Part shown: piece after piece, positions 7,903 through 17,292 of the stretch
Numbering within the stretch: the first letter of the stretch is position 1
How the letters are laid out: every line of letters begins with the position of its first letter
Assembly: GCF_900602065.1 (NCBI RefSeq)
Contig: NZ_UWFN01000263.1
Span: 35,756-99,755, forward strand
Length of the DNA: 64,000 nt
Direction: 5' to 3'
Source of the DNA: Pseudomonas viridiflava
GTDB lineage: Bacteria; Pseudomonadota; Gammaproteobacteria; Pseudomonadales; Pseudomonadaceae
Translations under genes and position numbers: made by a program
The notes under the pieces: model-generated
Seen by the model: the letters and a program-made list of their open reading frames with translations, nothing else
Told to the model about the DNA's origin: nothing
Databases searched by the model: none

Positions 7903-9294
7903 TTAAAGCAGGTTCTTCATGCGGAAATACACGAAGCCAGCCGTCCCCAAGACAGCAAAGATGGCGATCAGGCTTTCGCGCTGCAGCAGGTGCCACGGCA
8001 GCCGTCCGGCTTTGCGTTTGATTGCCGCCAAAGCCCGCGCTCCAAGCGAAACCTTGCCGCCGGTCAGCGCTTCATCCGTGAAATAAAGCGTGCCTAATAA
8101 CACCAACATCGGGGCCAGCGGTATTAGCGCCGTAGTACTGGCAGACCATACCCAGGCCAGCGCCGCGGGAACCAGACTGGGAACAATGTGCCGGAGCAAC
8201 AACAGACCGGCACCTTGTCGATACCAGCGATGCGGGATGAATTCGCGGCTGATGATTACATCCAGCTTCCCCAATGCCACGGCCACCATGGCCCAGACGT
8301 GATACATCTTCATGCCGATCCACATCACCACCGGCACAAACACTGGCAGAAAAATGATCGAGCCCAGTTGATCAGTCTTACTTGGCCCAAGCAGCGCCGA
8401 AGCTATGAGGACAGCAGAGAGCGCCAACCACAGGAAAATGTAGATGCTTCGATAGCTGGAGGGTGGCAACCAGTCCCGCCAGTTCTCAAGCGGTTGCAGC
8501 CCCAGCCTGCGAGGTATATCCGGGTTCTGATATTCGATGTTCTGCGCGAGCTGAGCAAAGCGTTGCCAGTCAAGGCCGGTGAAATAGTCGGCCATGCCAC
8601 GTCGGCGGTGATCACTCATGGGTTTGAGCAGCAACGCGGCAGCCTGTCCGTGGAGTTTGTCGGCGTCATACCTGGCCAGCTCGCTGCGTATGGTTTCTTC
8701 CATCGCCCGCGCTTCACACCTGTGGATCAGTCGGTCCCAGCGCCAGTAGTCGCACGGAATATTGCCTTGTGCTTCGTCCCAGCCCATCGACTGGCACACC
8801 GCTTCGAAGAAGGCCGGCGTCCATTCAGGAGCCGACTCAAGCCAATCCAGTACGCGCTGCTCGAACTGCTGGCGGCGCTCGAAAGGCAATAGCCAGTCGC
8901 TCGCCAGCCAGATGCGCAGCGCATCCAGGACCTGCCGCTCTTTACCCTCGTCCAGCCACTGCTGTATCTGCTCCAGAGAAGGGTCTGGCGGGCTGACGTC
9001 GTCGAGTACCTCAACACGCTCAAAAGGCATCACTAGCGCAGTGGCGTCAGCTTGCAGCGTCGACTGCACTGCCGCTTCTTCAATCGTTGCCACCGCAGGC
9101 TCATCGATAACCTCGTCATCGGCCTGCGCACGCCAGCGAGCTTCTGCCAGGGAGCTTTCATAGGCTTCACGCAGGCGCTGGAACGCTTCGGGATTTTCAT
9201 CTGGACGATGGGTTTTGAGCAGCCGCGCATAGGCGCGCTTGATGCTGCGTTCGTCCGCATCCGGAGTCAGATCGAGCAATTGCCAGTGGCTCAT
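7903..9294 (-). CDS. Membrane-anchored J-domain protein with degenerate HPD, partner of HscC
   Basis: A 463-residue protein. Residues 1-50 form a J-domain (WQLLDLTPDADERSIKRAYA, then FQRLREAYES), but the HPD tripeptide that stimulates Hsp70 ATPases aligns with RPD (within THRPDENPEAF). The middle is an acidic, helical soluble part; from about residue 280 on there are five or six hydrophobic membrane segments, ending near the C terminus. It starts 6 bp after the stop of hscC and is surely cotranscribed. E. coli HscC also has dedicated DjlB/DjlC J-proteins with altered HPD regions. The role here (recruiting HscC to the membrane) is inferred. Confidence 0.78.
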   Translation of the reverse strand: MSHWQLLDLTPDADERSIKRAYARLLKTHRPDENPEAFQRLREAYESSLAEARWRAQADDEVIDEPAVATIEEAAVQSTLQADATALVMPFERVEVLDDVSPPDPSLEQIQQWLDEGKERQVLDALRIWLASDWLLPFERRQQFEQRVLDWLESAPEWTPAFFEAVCQSMGWDEAQGNIPCDYWRWDRLIHRCEARAMEETIRSELARYDADKLHGQAAALLLKPMSDHRRRGMADYFTGLDWQRFAQLAQNIEYQNPDIPRRLGLQPLENWRDWLPPSSYRSIYIFLWLALSAVLIASALLGPSKTDQLGSIIFLPVFVPVVMWIGMKMYHVWAMVAVALGKLDVIISREFIPHRWYRQGAGLLLLRHIVPSLVPAALAWVWSASTTALIPLAPMLVLLGTLYFTDEALTGGKVSLGARALAAIKRKAGRLPWHLLQRESLIAIFAVLGTAGFVYFRMKNLL

Positions 9295-9300
9295 GACGGC

Positions 9301-10998
9301 TTAAACCTCTCGCTCGAAATGGACCAGCCGCTGGGTAATATCGCTACGAGCTTCGCGTATCTGGCGTTCGTCCTGTGTGTCGAGCATTTGCTGGAAATGG
9401 TTCGCCAGGGCGGCAATGTGCAGACGACCGTCACCGAGGCTTTCCTGATACAAGCGATCCAGTCGGGCGAGCAGCAGGGTATTGACCTGCTGATCACGCG
9501 GATGCACTTTCAGCGCCTCAAGAGCCGTCAGACGCCGGGCGATTTCTTCAGGAGCCAATACGCCAGGGTTGTTCTCGATCACCAGCCGCAGGGTTTCGCC
9601 ATTGATCGGCAGATGGACCTGCGCTTCGAGCAAGCCATTGTTGTCGTAGGTAAAACGTACGTCCAGGCTGACTTCACCGGCCTTGCGCGGCGGCACCGGA
9701 ATTTCCAGCTCGCCAAGGAAAATATTGTTGCTCACCAAGCGGCTTTCGCCCTGGTAGATCAACAGATTGACCACTTTCTGATTATCACTGAGGGTGGACA
9801 CCGAGCGGGAACGGCTGACCGGCACCACGGTATTGCGCTCGATGATTGGGAGGTAGTGACCGCTTTGATAACCGGCACCGACCTGCACCGAAGTCTCGAT
9901 CCCCAAGGTATAGGGGCATACATCGGTCAGCACCACCTCTTCCAGAGATTCATGGCGTGCTACCAGCGCAGCCTGAATCGCCGCGCCCTGCGCGACCACC
10001 TCGTCCGGGTTGAGCTGCATCGCCGGAATTCGTCCGAACAGTGCCGCGACCAGTTTGCGCACCAACGGCATACGCGTTGTGCCACCCACCAGCAATATTT
10101 CGTCGAGGTCCGCGACCTTGATTCGGGCATCGCGCAACGCGCGCTCGATCGGGGCGCGTAAACGATCCAGTAATGGACGGACAATCTCAGCGAGGTCGCT
10201 CTGCGTCAGCTCAAGGCTCCACTCGCGTGTCTGCTCACGCAGGGTAAAATGCGCAACCTGCGCCTGCCCCAACGAGTGACGAATCCGCTGTGCCTCGCGC
10301 CGCAACCGCTGGGCTATTGCCGGCAGGGTTGTGTCTGGCAGGTCAGAGGTGCCGATTTTGGCGATGAAGTGCTGCACGAGCAGATCATCGAAATCTTCGC
10401 CGCCGAGGAAGTTGTCCCCCGCACTGGCACGAACCTCCATGACACCTTCGAACAGCTCAAGGATGGACACGTCAAAGGTGCCCCCGCCAAGGTCGAATAC
10501 CAGAAAGGTCGCTTCATTTCGCTGTTGAAGACCATAAGCCAACGCTGCGGCGGTGGGTTCGTTGACCAGCTTTTCAATCTTCAGCCCCGCCAGTTCGCCA
10601 GCGATACGCGTGGCCTTGCGCTGAGCATCGCTGAAATACGCAGGCACGCTGATGACTGCTTCGTGGACTGGCTCACCCAGAGCACGTTCTGCGTCAGCCT
10701 TGAGGCTGCGCAGCAACATTGCAGAAAGCTCTTCGGCGCGATAGGCGCGACCGCCGAGATGGGTTTCACGGGCGCTGCCCATGTAGCGTTTGAACAGCGA
10801 CGCGGTCAGCTTGGGATGGGTATGCAAACGCTCACGGGCGATGTCACCGACCACCAACTGACCATGGTCGTCGAGGCCAACCACGCTGGGGGTCAGGAAG
10901 TTGCCCAGGGCATTGGGAAGTATCCGGGCCTGCTCGCCATCCCAAGCGGCCACGAGGCTATTGGTGGTGCCCAGGTCGATACCAATGATCACAGTCAC
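9301..10998 (-). CDS. hscC: Hsp70-family molecular chaperone HscC
   Basis: A 565-residue Hsp70. [17 protein letters not shown] (ATP phosphate 1), [16 protein letters not shown] (phosphate 2) and [17 protein letters not shown] (adenosine motif) mark the nucleotide-binding domain, followed by a beta-sandwich substrate domain and a shortened C-terminal lid. The total is about 70 residues shorter than DnaK and matches HscC (YbeW) rather than DnaK or HscA. It hydrolyses ATP to bind and release client proteins; HscC clients are not well defined. It is the first gene of a two-gene operon with the J-domain protein. Confidence 0.9.
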   Translation of the reverse strand: MTVIIGIDLGTTNSLVAAWDGEQARILPNALGNFLTPSVVGLDDHGQLVVGDIARERLHTHPKLTASLFKRYMGSARETHLGGRAYRAEELSAMLLRSLKADAERALGEPVHEAVISVPAYFSDAQRKATRIAGELAGLKIEKLVNEPTAAALAYGLQQRNEATFLVFDLGGGTFDVSILELFEGVMEVRASAGDNFLGGEDFDDLLVQHFIAKIGTSDLPDTTLPAIAQRLRREAQRIRHSLGQAQVAHFTLREQTREWSLELTQSDLAEIVRPLLDRLRAPIERALRDARIKVADLDEILLVGGTTRMPLVRKLVAALFGRIPAMQLNPDEVVAQGAAIQAALVARHESLEEVVLTDVCPYTLGIETSVQVGAGYQSGHYLPIIERNTVVPVSRSRSVSTLSDNQKVVNLLIYQGESRLVSNNIFLGELEIPVPPRKAGEVSLDVRFTYDNNGLLEAQVHLPINGETLRLVIENNPGVLAPEEIARRLTALEALKVHPRDQQVNTLLLARLDRLYQESLGDGRLHIAALANHFQQMLDTQDERQIREARSDITQRLVHFEREV

Positions 10999-11283
10999 TC
11001 TTCCTTAAATGACGCGACCTTCAAGCACAACGCTTTGGTCGCAAATTCAGTCATTGCCGTTATCGCGACGGCGCATGTTTATGGCCGGTGTTATCGGCAG
11101 CGAGGGCGGTAGCTTTAGACTCACGAATGAAGCGTTCAGAGTATCGGGATCACCATGAGATCCCTAAAGCAGATCGTGATTGCACAAGACGTCGGCAAGG
11201 CAGGATGATCCAGACGCACATCTAAAAGAATGGCCTGATCTATCGCCCCGCCGACCGGGACAATCCTGCAATAAGGAGTACGG

Positions 11284-11835
11284 ATGCATCTTATTGATCG
11301 TTACCTGCCTGACTATCAGTTCAGTGAAACCCACTGGCTGGAAACCGCAGCCAGCCCGGCCCGGCTGATGACTGAAGCCGTTAAGTACCGACCTGAAGAT
11401 GACCGGTTCTTTCGTTACGCCATCCAGCTACGCGAGCTGCCCATGCGGTTATTCCAACGCTCGGCATCAAGCAGTAAAGCGAGTTTTGGCATGGACAACT
11501 TCACCCTGCTGCATCGCGATGGCGACACAGAAGTCGTCTACGGACTGGCAGGAAAGTTCTGGCAGGCTGACTACGGCCAGGCCCATTTGGCTGATGGAGA
11601 AGCCTTTCAACACTTTGCTGAACCGGGCAGCGTCAAGCTCGCGATCAGCTTTACTTGTCAGCGCCTGGAGTCAGGGCTAGCCCGGATGACGACACACACG
11701 CGGGTGCATTGCGTTGATCGTCAGGCGCTCAGACGTTTCACGCCTTATTGGTACGCGATACGGCCAGTGAGCGGCATGATTCGTCGCCGCATGCTTCAGG
11801 CAATTGCCCGGAGATCTTTAGAAAGTGGGCACTGA
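11284..11835 (+). CDS. DUF2867-like hypothetical protein
   Basis: A 183-residue protein with no signal peptide. The C-terminal segment FTPYWYAIRPVSGMIRRRML matches the closing signature of the DUF2867/SRPBCC-like family (YW..IRP.SG.IRR.ML), and the middle reads as alternating strands (FTLLHRDGDTEVVYGLAGKF). The fold suggests a small-molecule binding cavity; no catalytic residues are evident. A strong AAGGAG lies 7 bp before the start. Its last codons overlap, on the opposite strand, the tail of a decayed histidine-kinase reading frame. Function unknown. Confidence 0.7.
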   Translation: MHLIDRYLPDYQFSETHWLETAASPARLMTEAVKYRPEDDRFFRYAIQLRELPMRLFQRSASSSKASFGMDNFTLLHRDGDTEVVYGLAGKFWQADYGQAHLADGEAFQHFAEPGSVKLAISFTCQRLESGLARMTTHTRVHCVDRQALRRFTPYWYAIRPVSGMIRRRMLQAIARRSLESGH

Positions 11836-12057
11836 TTGAAAACTGTTCGCTGACGTCTCGGCCAAGGGAAGTTTCAAGACCGCCTCAAACCCATCCACCA
11901 GATTGGCGAACGACAACTCCCCCTGACTGCTGATGACAATGGCATCGACGATGGCCAGACCGAGCCCGCTCCCCCCTGCATGTCCCTTGTGCCAGAAGCG
12001 TCGGGTGATGCCTTCAAGCTCGGTCGCAAAACTAAAGCGAAACGCCTGAAGACCTAG
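11818..12057 (-). pseudogene. Remnant of a sensor histidine kinase (C-terminal ATPase end)
   Basis: Read on the minus strand this gives a peptide with RRFWHKGHAGGSGLGLAIV followed by SQGELSFANLVDGFEAVLKLPL and a stop at 11818-11820. The RFW...GGSGLGLAIV stretch is the G2 box of HATPase_c domains in QseC/TctE-like sensor kinases. Only about 70 matching residues remain: no N, G1 or H box, no start codon, and an in-frame stop at 12094-12096 upstream. The upstream part is replaced by repeat DNA. It is a decayed fragment of a larger gene, not a functional kinase. Confidence 0.65.
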
Positions 12058-12104
12058 GAGGATATGACGTGAGGCGGTGATGACTCGACAGCCTCATCGC
12101 GAGC

Positions 12105-12130
12105 AAGCTCAGCTCTCACAGGTTTTGATG
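12105..12130. repeat. Half REP element
   Basis: ATCGCGAGCAAGCTCAGCTCTCACAGG (partial match) resembles one arm of the intact doublet at 61582-61672. No second arm is present. Confidence 0.5.
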
Positions 12131-12150
12131 CGGGCCCGATACTGGCGCGT

Positions 12151-12244
12151 TGTAGTGGGACCGGCTTTAGCCGGGAAGACGGTATTCCGACAGGGAGACA
12201 CCAAGTGTCTGTCCCGGCCTCTTCCCGGCTGAAGCCGGTCCTAC
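12151..12244. repeat. REP doublet (GTGGGACCGGCTTTAGCCGGGAA type)
   Basis: The left arm GTGGGACCGGCTTTAGCCGG near 12155-12176 and the inverted right arm CCGGCTGAAGCCGGTCCTAC ending at 12244 enclose about 45 bp. It lies between the kinase remnant and trmK, where the remnant was truncated. It is one of six palindrome families in the window. Confidence 0.75.
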
Positions 12245-12289
12245 GACGCGTATTCCCAGATAAAACCAATCGCCCGAATATTCAGCGCG

Positions 12290-12997
12290 TCATGCTCCAG
12301 TAGCAGCCAGCAATTCAGTAATCCACCGAACCTGCCGGGTGGCGTCTTCCAGCCTTTCCTCCGGCAGCGCCTGACGAGCGCGTTCGAAGTGCTTCAACGT
12401 CTTCTGCTTGTAACGCAACAACCGATGCCACTTGAGCAGGAATGCCGGACTGCGCTCCTGCATCTGTAACGGGCCAAAGTACAGTTCCTCAGCGGTGTAG
12501 ATCACCGGCCCGAGGCGCTCGGCAACGATGATTTCATAATCGAAACGGTTTTCCCGCAGGACCTCTTCATAGAGGATCCGGTAGTCATGCTCCATCAGCC
12601 ATAGGCGCAACGGTTGCTCCCCGCCGTTGGGCTGCAGGATCAAGCGCTCCCGGCCACTCAAATGCGACTGACCGCTTTCGAGGATGTCGCGGATGGTTTC
12701 TCCGCCCATTCCACAGATGCTGATCGCTGTGACCTGGTCCTCTGGCTTGATTGCTGCCAGCCCATCGGCCAGACGCACGGTGATCTGCTGATCGAGATCG
12801 TTTTCGCGCACGGTGCGTTTGGCCGCACGAAACGGTGTATCAGCCACTTCGCCCGCTATCGCCGCTGCAATCAATCCTCGGCGCAACAATGCCACCGGCA
12901 GGTAGCCGTGGTCCGAGCCGATATCGGCCAGCCGTGCACCGGCCGGTACCTGCGCCGCCACGCGCTCAAGGCGCATGGACAATGTGTGTTCGTTCAA
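12290..12997 (-). CDS. trmK: tRNA (adenine(22)-N1)-methyltransferase TrmK
   Basis: A 235-residue class I SAM methyltransferase of the COG2384/TrmK family. RLADIGSDHGYLPVALLRRG is the SAM-binding motif I with the family DH pair, GEVADTPFRAAKRTV gives motif II, and ISICGMGGETIRDIL is the family-specific catalytic-site segment. The C-terminal 70 residues form the helical domain that contacts tRNA. It methylates N1 of A22 in tRNA. It stands alone, with REP doublets on both sides. The annotation as TrmK rests on these motifs; gammaproteobacterial members are less studied than the Bacillus enzyme. Confidence 0.85.
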   Translation of the reverse strand: MNEHTLSMRLERVAAQVPAGARLADIGSDHGYLPVALLRRGLIAAAIAGEVADTPFRAAKRTVRENDLDQQITVRLADGLAAIKPEDQVTAISICGMGGETIRDILESGQSHLSGRERLILQPNGGEQPLRLWLMEHDYRILYEEVLRENRFDYEIIVAERLGPVIYTAEELYFGPLQMQERSPAFLLKWHRLLRYKQKTLKHFERARQALPEERLEDATRQVRWITELLAATGA

Positions 12998-13370
12998 CCG
13001 CCGCCCCTATTCACTGCACACCCAACACGCTTGGTCGGACAGGAGCGCGATTCTGGCGAGCAATGTTGTGCAGATCAACTTTAAAGCGAGCATGGCGCGG
13101 ATTGTCGTGCACGTGGGCCTGATGCATTTTCTGTAGGAGCTGCCGAAGGCTGCGATCAGTTATCCCTGACACATCGCGATCGCAGCCTACGGCAGCTCCT
13201 ACAGATCCAGCGTTTGATGGAGGACTCAAGTCCAGCCATGGTCTGGATGGACTCGTAACGTGGCGATCAGTCGACAGGTGATCCTGGCCTCCGTCATGCT
13301 TCAGCTCGTTCGTAGGCGTGGACACATGGAAAACCGCCGCGCACCTCTCAAAGCAGTAAGAGGCAGCCAC
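12998..13370. other. Intergenic stretch between trmK and the AraC gene
   Basis: 373 bp without a supported gene. It contains one REP doublet (13132-13203). The rest shows no family-like peptide on either strand. Confidence 0.6.
13132..13203. repeat. REP doublet, type GTAGGAGCTGCCGAAGG
   Basis: The left arm TGTAGGAGCTGCCGAAGGCT starts at 13132 and its inverted copy ends at 13203 with one base change (CTACGG for CTTCGG). The loop is about 20 bp. Four further copies or parts of this family are in the window (22424, 40953, 50070, 52801). Confidence 0.9.
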
Positions 13371-14318
13371 TCAAGTCCCGCTCTCCCGCAAATCGACATC
13401 CCCACCCTGCCCCCTCAACCCGGAAATATCCCGTTTGGGCGGTACGCCAAACAGGCGGCTGTATTCGCGGCTGAACTGGGACGGGCTTTCGTAGCCGACC
13501 TTGAAGGCCGCACTGGAAACGTCCTTTTGTTCGTTGAGCATCAAACGCCGCGCTTCATTCAATCGCAGCCACTTCTGATACTGCAAAGGGCTCATTGCCG
13601 TGAGCTGCCGGAAATGATGGTGAAAGGTGGCCGCACTCATTTGCACACGGGCGGCCAGTTCGTCGACCCGCAGCGCGCTGGCGTAGTTCAGCTTCAACCA
13701 GTCGATGGCTTTGGCGATTCGATAACCCTGACCGTCCACAGCAGTGATTTGTCGCAGCCTGTTCGCCTGGTCGCTCATCAATAGCCGATAGTGGATTTCG
13801 CGCTTGATCAGCGGTGCAAGAACCGGAATGGCTTCGGGTTCCTCAAGCAACGCCAGCAGGCGTTCGAACGACGCTAACAATGCGTCGGTGACAGAGCCGA
13901 TGCCGACGCCCGCCCCGACGGATCGATCACGAACCGGCGACAGACCGCTCTGTGCAGCCAACTCAGCCAGCATGCGCACATCCAGCTTCAACGTCAGCCC
14001 GAGACACGGCTGTTCAGGGCTTGCCGCCAACACTTCAGAGTTGGCAGGCAAGTCCAGTGAGGTGATCAGAAAGCGGGTCGTGTCATAGGGATAGCCCTGG
14101 CCGCCTACCCACAACTGCTTTTCGCCACTGGCAACCAGAATGATGCTCGGCTCGACCATGCACACCACGGGCGACGACGGATGTTCGCGCCTGAAGAAAC
14201 CAAGACCCTCGATGGGCATGCCGAAATCACCGGGGATGGAAACCCGCTCGCCAATGATCTGCGCCAGCCGTTCTTGTGCCGATGAATGTTGAACTGCAGT
14301 GCTTTGTTTGATCGCCAT
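13371..14318 (-). CDS. AraC-family transcriptional regulator with N-terminal AraC_N domain
   Basis: A 315-residue regulator. The N-terminal half (about 20-170) is the AraC-type ligand domain seen next to oxidoreductases (AIEGLGFFRREHPSSPV is its signature-like start). The C-terminal hundred residues carry two helix-turn-helix motifs: VDELAARVQMSAATFHHHFR and the SAAFKVGYESPSQFSREYSR motif. ATG 14318 is chosen over an upstream in-frame start because GAGACG precedes it. It is divergent from the MFS transporter at 14543 with a 224-bp shared promoter region, so it probably controls that gene. Inducer unknown. Confidence 0.87.
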   Translation of the reverse strand: MAIKQSTAVQHSSAQERLAQIIGERVSIPGDFGMPIEGLGFFRREHPSSPVVCMVEPSIILVASGEKQLWVGGQGYPYDTTRFLITSLDLPANSEVLAASPEQPCLGLTLKLDVRMLAELAAQSGLSPVRDRSVGAGVGIGSVTDALLASFERLLALLEEPEAIPVLAPLIKREIHYRLLMSDQANRLRQITAVDGQGYRIAKAIDWLKLNYASALRVDELAARVQMSAATFHHHFRQLTAMSPLQYQKWLRLNEARRLMLNEQKDVSSAAFKVGYESPSQFSREYSRLFGVPPKRDISGLRGQGGDVDLRESGT

Positions 14319-14542
14319 GTTCGTCTCGCGCCTCTTCACTGAACTCTACCCCTCTGTCGTCCGGGCGTCCTGCTTAAAGAGCAAGACTCAGAGGATCAGG
14401 CAAGTAAGTCATTGGAATGCGCTACAGAGCGTCCGGCCATCCGGGGAAAATGGTTCATCAATGACAGGCCTATGGGCACGTCCCTTTCGCGGTTGCGATA
14501 TCGATGCCGCGACGCTTCACGCTCTACAGGACACATCATTCA

Positions 14543-15754
14543 ATGACCGATACATCTCACCTCTCCACTCAGAACGACCAGCACTCCTGGGGCGCAGTGC
14601 TCGCGATGTCACTCGCCGCCTTTGCACTGGTCGCTTCGGAATTCATGCCGGTCAGTCTGCTGACGCCAATTGCAGCCGATTTGCACATTACTGAAGGACA
14701 AGCTGGTCAGGGCATCTCCGTCTCCGGGCTGTTTGCCCTGTTCACCAGCCTGCTGATTCCAGCCGTGGCGGCACGGGTTGACCGAAAGCTGTTATTGCTA
14801 TCGCTCACGCTGCTGATGATCGTCTCCGGCACCGTAGTGGCGTTCGCGCCAAACTACACGCTGTTCATGGCTGGACGGGCGCTGATCGGCGTCGCCATCG
14901 GTGGCTTCTGGTCCCTGTCAGCAGCAACGGCCATGCGCCTGGTGCCGGAAGATCAGGTGACGCGAGCGATGGCCATCGTCAATGGCGGCAACGCTCTGGC
15001 CACCGTCATAGCTGCGCCTCTCGGGAGTTTTCTCGGTGCCTTGATAGGCTGGCGTGGGGCTTTTTTCTGCGTGGTTCCAGTTGCCCTGCTCGCCTCGGCA
15101 TGGCTGCTGTTCAGCTTGCCGCCGATGAAGGCCACCGGCCGCGTGGGCAGCCGTAACGTCTTCCAGCTAATGAAAAATACGCCCGTCGCTCTGGGTATGG
15201 TGGCCGTCAGCGTGTTCTTCATGGGCCAGTTCATGCTGTTCACCTACCTGCGCCCGTTTCTTGAGGCCGTCACGCATGTCAGCGTTTCCATGCTTTCACT
15301 GATGCTGCTTATTCTGGGTCTGGCCGGTTTGGCAGGTACATTCCTGATCGAAATATTCCTGAAAACCGGCCTGCATCGAACACTGATTGTCATTCCAGTG
15401 TTGATGGCTGTAATTGCACTGGCTCTGGTTTCGTTCGGCAGCTCAGCACTGACAACTGCGGTACTGCTCGGCCTCTGGGGACTGGTCGCAACTGCCGCCC
15501 CCGTTGGCTGGTGGACATGGCTGGCCAAAACACTGCCCGAAGATGCAGAAGCAGGCGGCGGACTGATGGTCGCTATCATCCAGTTGGCAATCGCATTGGG
15601 CGCTACCGTCGGCGGCTTTGTATTCGACTTCAGTGGCTACCGGGCAACCTTTGAATTAAGCGCGGCGTTGCTGGTGATTGCAGCCGTACTTGCGCTGCTG
15701 GCGGCGCGTGCGGCGTCTGGTCAATCGCTTGTGACGGCCAATACCGCGAGCTGA
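14543..15754 (+). CDS. MFS transporter, NepI-like (DHA1 family)
   Basis: A 403-residue permease with 12 predicted membrane helices. EFMPVSLLTPIAADLHITEG in TM1-loop and AMRLVPEDQVTRAMAIVNGG (motif around the TM4-5 loop) match the E. coli NepI purine-ribonucleoside exporter pattern, as does APLGSFLGALIGWRGAFF. Proton-driven efflux from the cytoplasm is expected; the substrate (nucleoside, drug or other) is inferred only from resemblance. ATG 14543 begins where homology begins; an upstream in-frame ATG would add a hydrophilic 13-residue tail. Probably regulated by the divergent AraC protein. Confidence 0.85.
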   Translation: MTDTSHLSTQNDQHSWGAVLAMSLAAFALVASEFMPVSLLTPIAADLHITEGQAGQGISVSGLFALFTSLLIPAVAARVDRKLLLLSLTLLMIVSGTVVAFAPNYTLFMAGRALIGVAIGGFWSLSAATAMRLVPEDQVTRAMAIVNGGNALATVIAAPLGSFLGALIGWRGAFFCVVPVALLASAWLLFSLPPMKATGRVGSRNVFQLMKNTPVALGMVAVSVFFMGQFMLFTYLRPFLEAVTHVSVSMLSLMLLILGLAGLAGTFLIEIFLKTGLHRTLIVIPVLMAVIALALVSFGSSALTTAVLLGLWGLVATAAPVGWWTWLAKTLPEDAEAGGGLMVAIIQLAIALGATVGGFVFDFSGYRATFELSAALLVIAAVLALLAARAASGQSLVTANTAS

Positions 15755-15804
15755 CTCGCAAACTCAGTCGATCTTCCCGGCACGTCCCCGACACGGAGAC
15801 ATTC

Positions 15805-16293
15805 ATGATCAGGGCACATAGCTATTTACTGCATTTACGTCAGCGTGCTACGCGCCTGTTACTGGGTCTTCTGATGCTCGGCGCTGAGGCAACCCCGGTC
15901 TCAGCCATCGCGGATTCAACGACCCCACCCACACCCGCAGCTGGGCTACGCATAGGGATGACTGTTGGCGATCGCCCGTTCGTTGTCACCCTGGCTGACA
16001 ACGAGACCGGCCGCGCACTGGCTGCCAGATTGCCGCTCACCCTGAACATGCCGGACCTGAATGGCAACGAGAAACACGTCACCCTCGCACAAAAACTGCC
16101 CACCGCGCCGTACCGCCCGGGCGTAATCCATAACGGCGATCTCATGCTGTACGGCTCGGACACTCTGGTGCTCTTCTACCTGACGTTTGACTCGCCCTAC
16201 TCATACACTCGTATTGGCCGGGTTGAGGGGGCTGAGGATCTGGCTAAAGTGCTTGGTCGAAGCAATGTCAGGGTGGTGTTCTCGAGGCAATAA
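15805..16293 (+). CDS. Exported cyclophilin-like fold protein
   Basis: A 162-residue protein with an N-terminal signal sequence (basic start, LLLGLLMLGAEATPVSAIA hydrophobic core). The mature part LRIGMTVGDRPFVVTLADNETGRALAARLPLTLNM, then YRPGVIHNGDLMLYGSDTLVLFY, matches the cyclophilin-like family often written as a DUF or flavin-reductase-linked protein. The fold binds small ligands; prolyl isomerase residues are not evident. It lies 51 bp after the MFS gene on the same strand and may be cotranscribed. Periplasmic location is predicted. Confidence 0.75.
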   Translation: MIRAHSYLLHLRQRATRLLLGLLMLGAEATPVSAIADSTTPPTPAAGLRIGMTVGDRPFVVTLADNETGRALAARLPLTLNMPDLNGNEKHVTLAQKLPTAPYRPGVIHNGDLMLYGSDTLVLFYLTFDSPYSYTRIGRVEGAEDLAKVLGRSNVRVVFSRQ

Positions 16294-16343
16294 GCATCAC
16301 CGCTCGGCACTGCAAGCCGCCCTCTTCCTGTCATGGGCAAAGG

Positions 16344-16845
16344 CTATCCAATATAAGAAAAGACAGCGTACTCAAACCCCTTGAATGAAAAACGGGCGAC
16401 CTCCTTCATGCCCATTTTCAAATGCGCCCGCAATGAAGGCTCGTTGTCCTGACGTATGAAAAGAATGCCTTCACGCCCCGCCTCAAGGCGCCGGAGATCG
16501 GCAAACATCTTCTGCGCCAGCCCCTTGCCACGCTCTTGCTCACCGACGCAAATCGGGCCATAGACATAGGCGTCAGGTGTGCCGTGATAGGCGGCGAACA
16601 TGGCCTTCACTATCGGCAGATCAGCGTTCATCGCTCGTGTGGTGGTCATCAGAAAGCCGGTAATGTGCCCGTCACGGCGCGCAACGATCAGGGGCATTTT
16701 ATTCATTCATCGCCTGCACTCGCGAGCGTGGCAGGCTGGCCGAAAGCGAACCACCCTGGGTGATCTGATTCGCAGCCTGAAGCTCCAGAATGCCGTCCAG
16801 ATCAGACTCATCGGCCCTGCCTATAGAAGGTTCATGGGTTGTCAT
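16344..16845 (-). pseudogene. GNAT acetyltransferase interrupted by a 4-nt duplication
   Basis: Two frames together make one normal GNAT of about 165 residues. The first starts at ATG 16845 (MTTHEPSIGRADESDLDGIL) and stops at 16699-16701; the second continues from 16706 (MPLIVARRDGHITGFLMTTT) through the acetyl-CoA loop GEQERGKGLAQKMF and ends FEYAVFSYIG. The junction holds a tandem ATGAATGAAT (16701-16710 on plus as ATTCATTCAT); removing one 4-bp unit restores the frame. It may be a frameshift mutation, a reversible slippage site or a sequencing error. As read, only the C-terminal part with the CoA site could be made from an internal ATG. Confidence 0.75.
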
Positions 16846-17292
16846 TTGAGCTATTCCGCTATTCGTGTGCCGACGCCGGGACTGGCCGACGTGCCGTGAG
16901 CACACAGGTGACTGTCGCCACTAACGATAGCTGATGGCTGCGGTGATCCAGCTGCTGTCGGCCGAACCAACGCCTGACACCTGAAGGGCGGTACATCCAT
17001 GGTTAATGTACTGCCTGAAACACCGCCCTCCCGAATTCTCCCGTGCGCTGACCAGAAGCCAGCGAATCATCTGCGCGACACCCGGCTATTGGCTGGCACG
17101 CGGTAACGGCAACCAGCAGCCCCAGTCGTCGAGTGAGGGCTATGGTCGAGTTTCTTGCGGATCAATTGAAGGATGACTAGCTTCGATTTCCGTAAAATGG
17201 GCGCCCCGTCGGCAATTCCCCGACCATTGCCGATTGCAACCTGTACTGGTATTTCTGGCAAGACGGAGCCTCTCTCAAAACGAGAACATCGA
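16846..17292. other. Intergenic stretch between two GNAT genes
   Basis: About 450 bp without a supported gene. A nested inverted repeat occurs near 16985-17033 (AGGGCGGT...ACCGCCCT outside, GTACAT...ATGTAC inside). No family-like peptide was seen on either strand. Confidence 0.5.

Noticed and set aside
9052..10161. Plus-strand frame of about 369 codons opposite hscC and the J-domain gene
   Set aside because: It is the shadow of the HscC coding frame; the peptide has no motif and begins inside the J-domain gene.
16985..17033. Nested inverted repeat AGGGCGGT...ACCGCCCT
   Set aside because: Unequal spacing and no T-run or nearby gene end; could be chance in GC-rich DNA.
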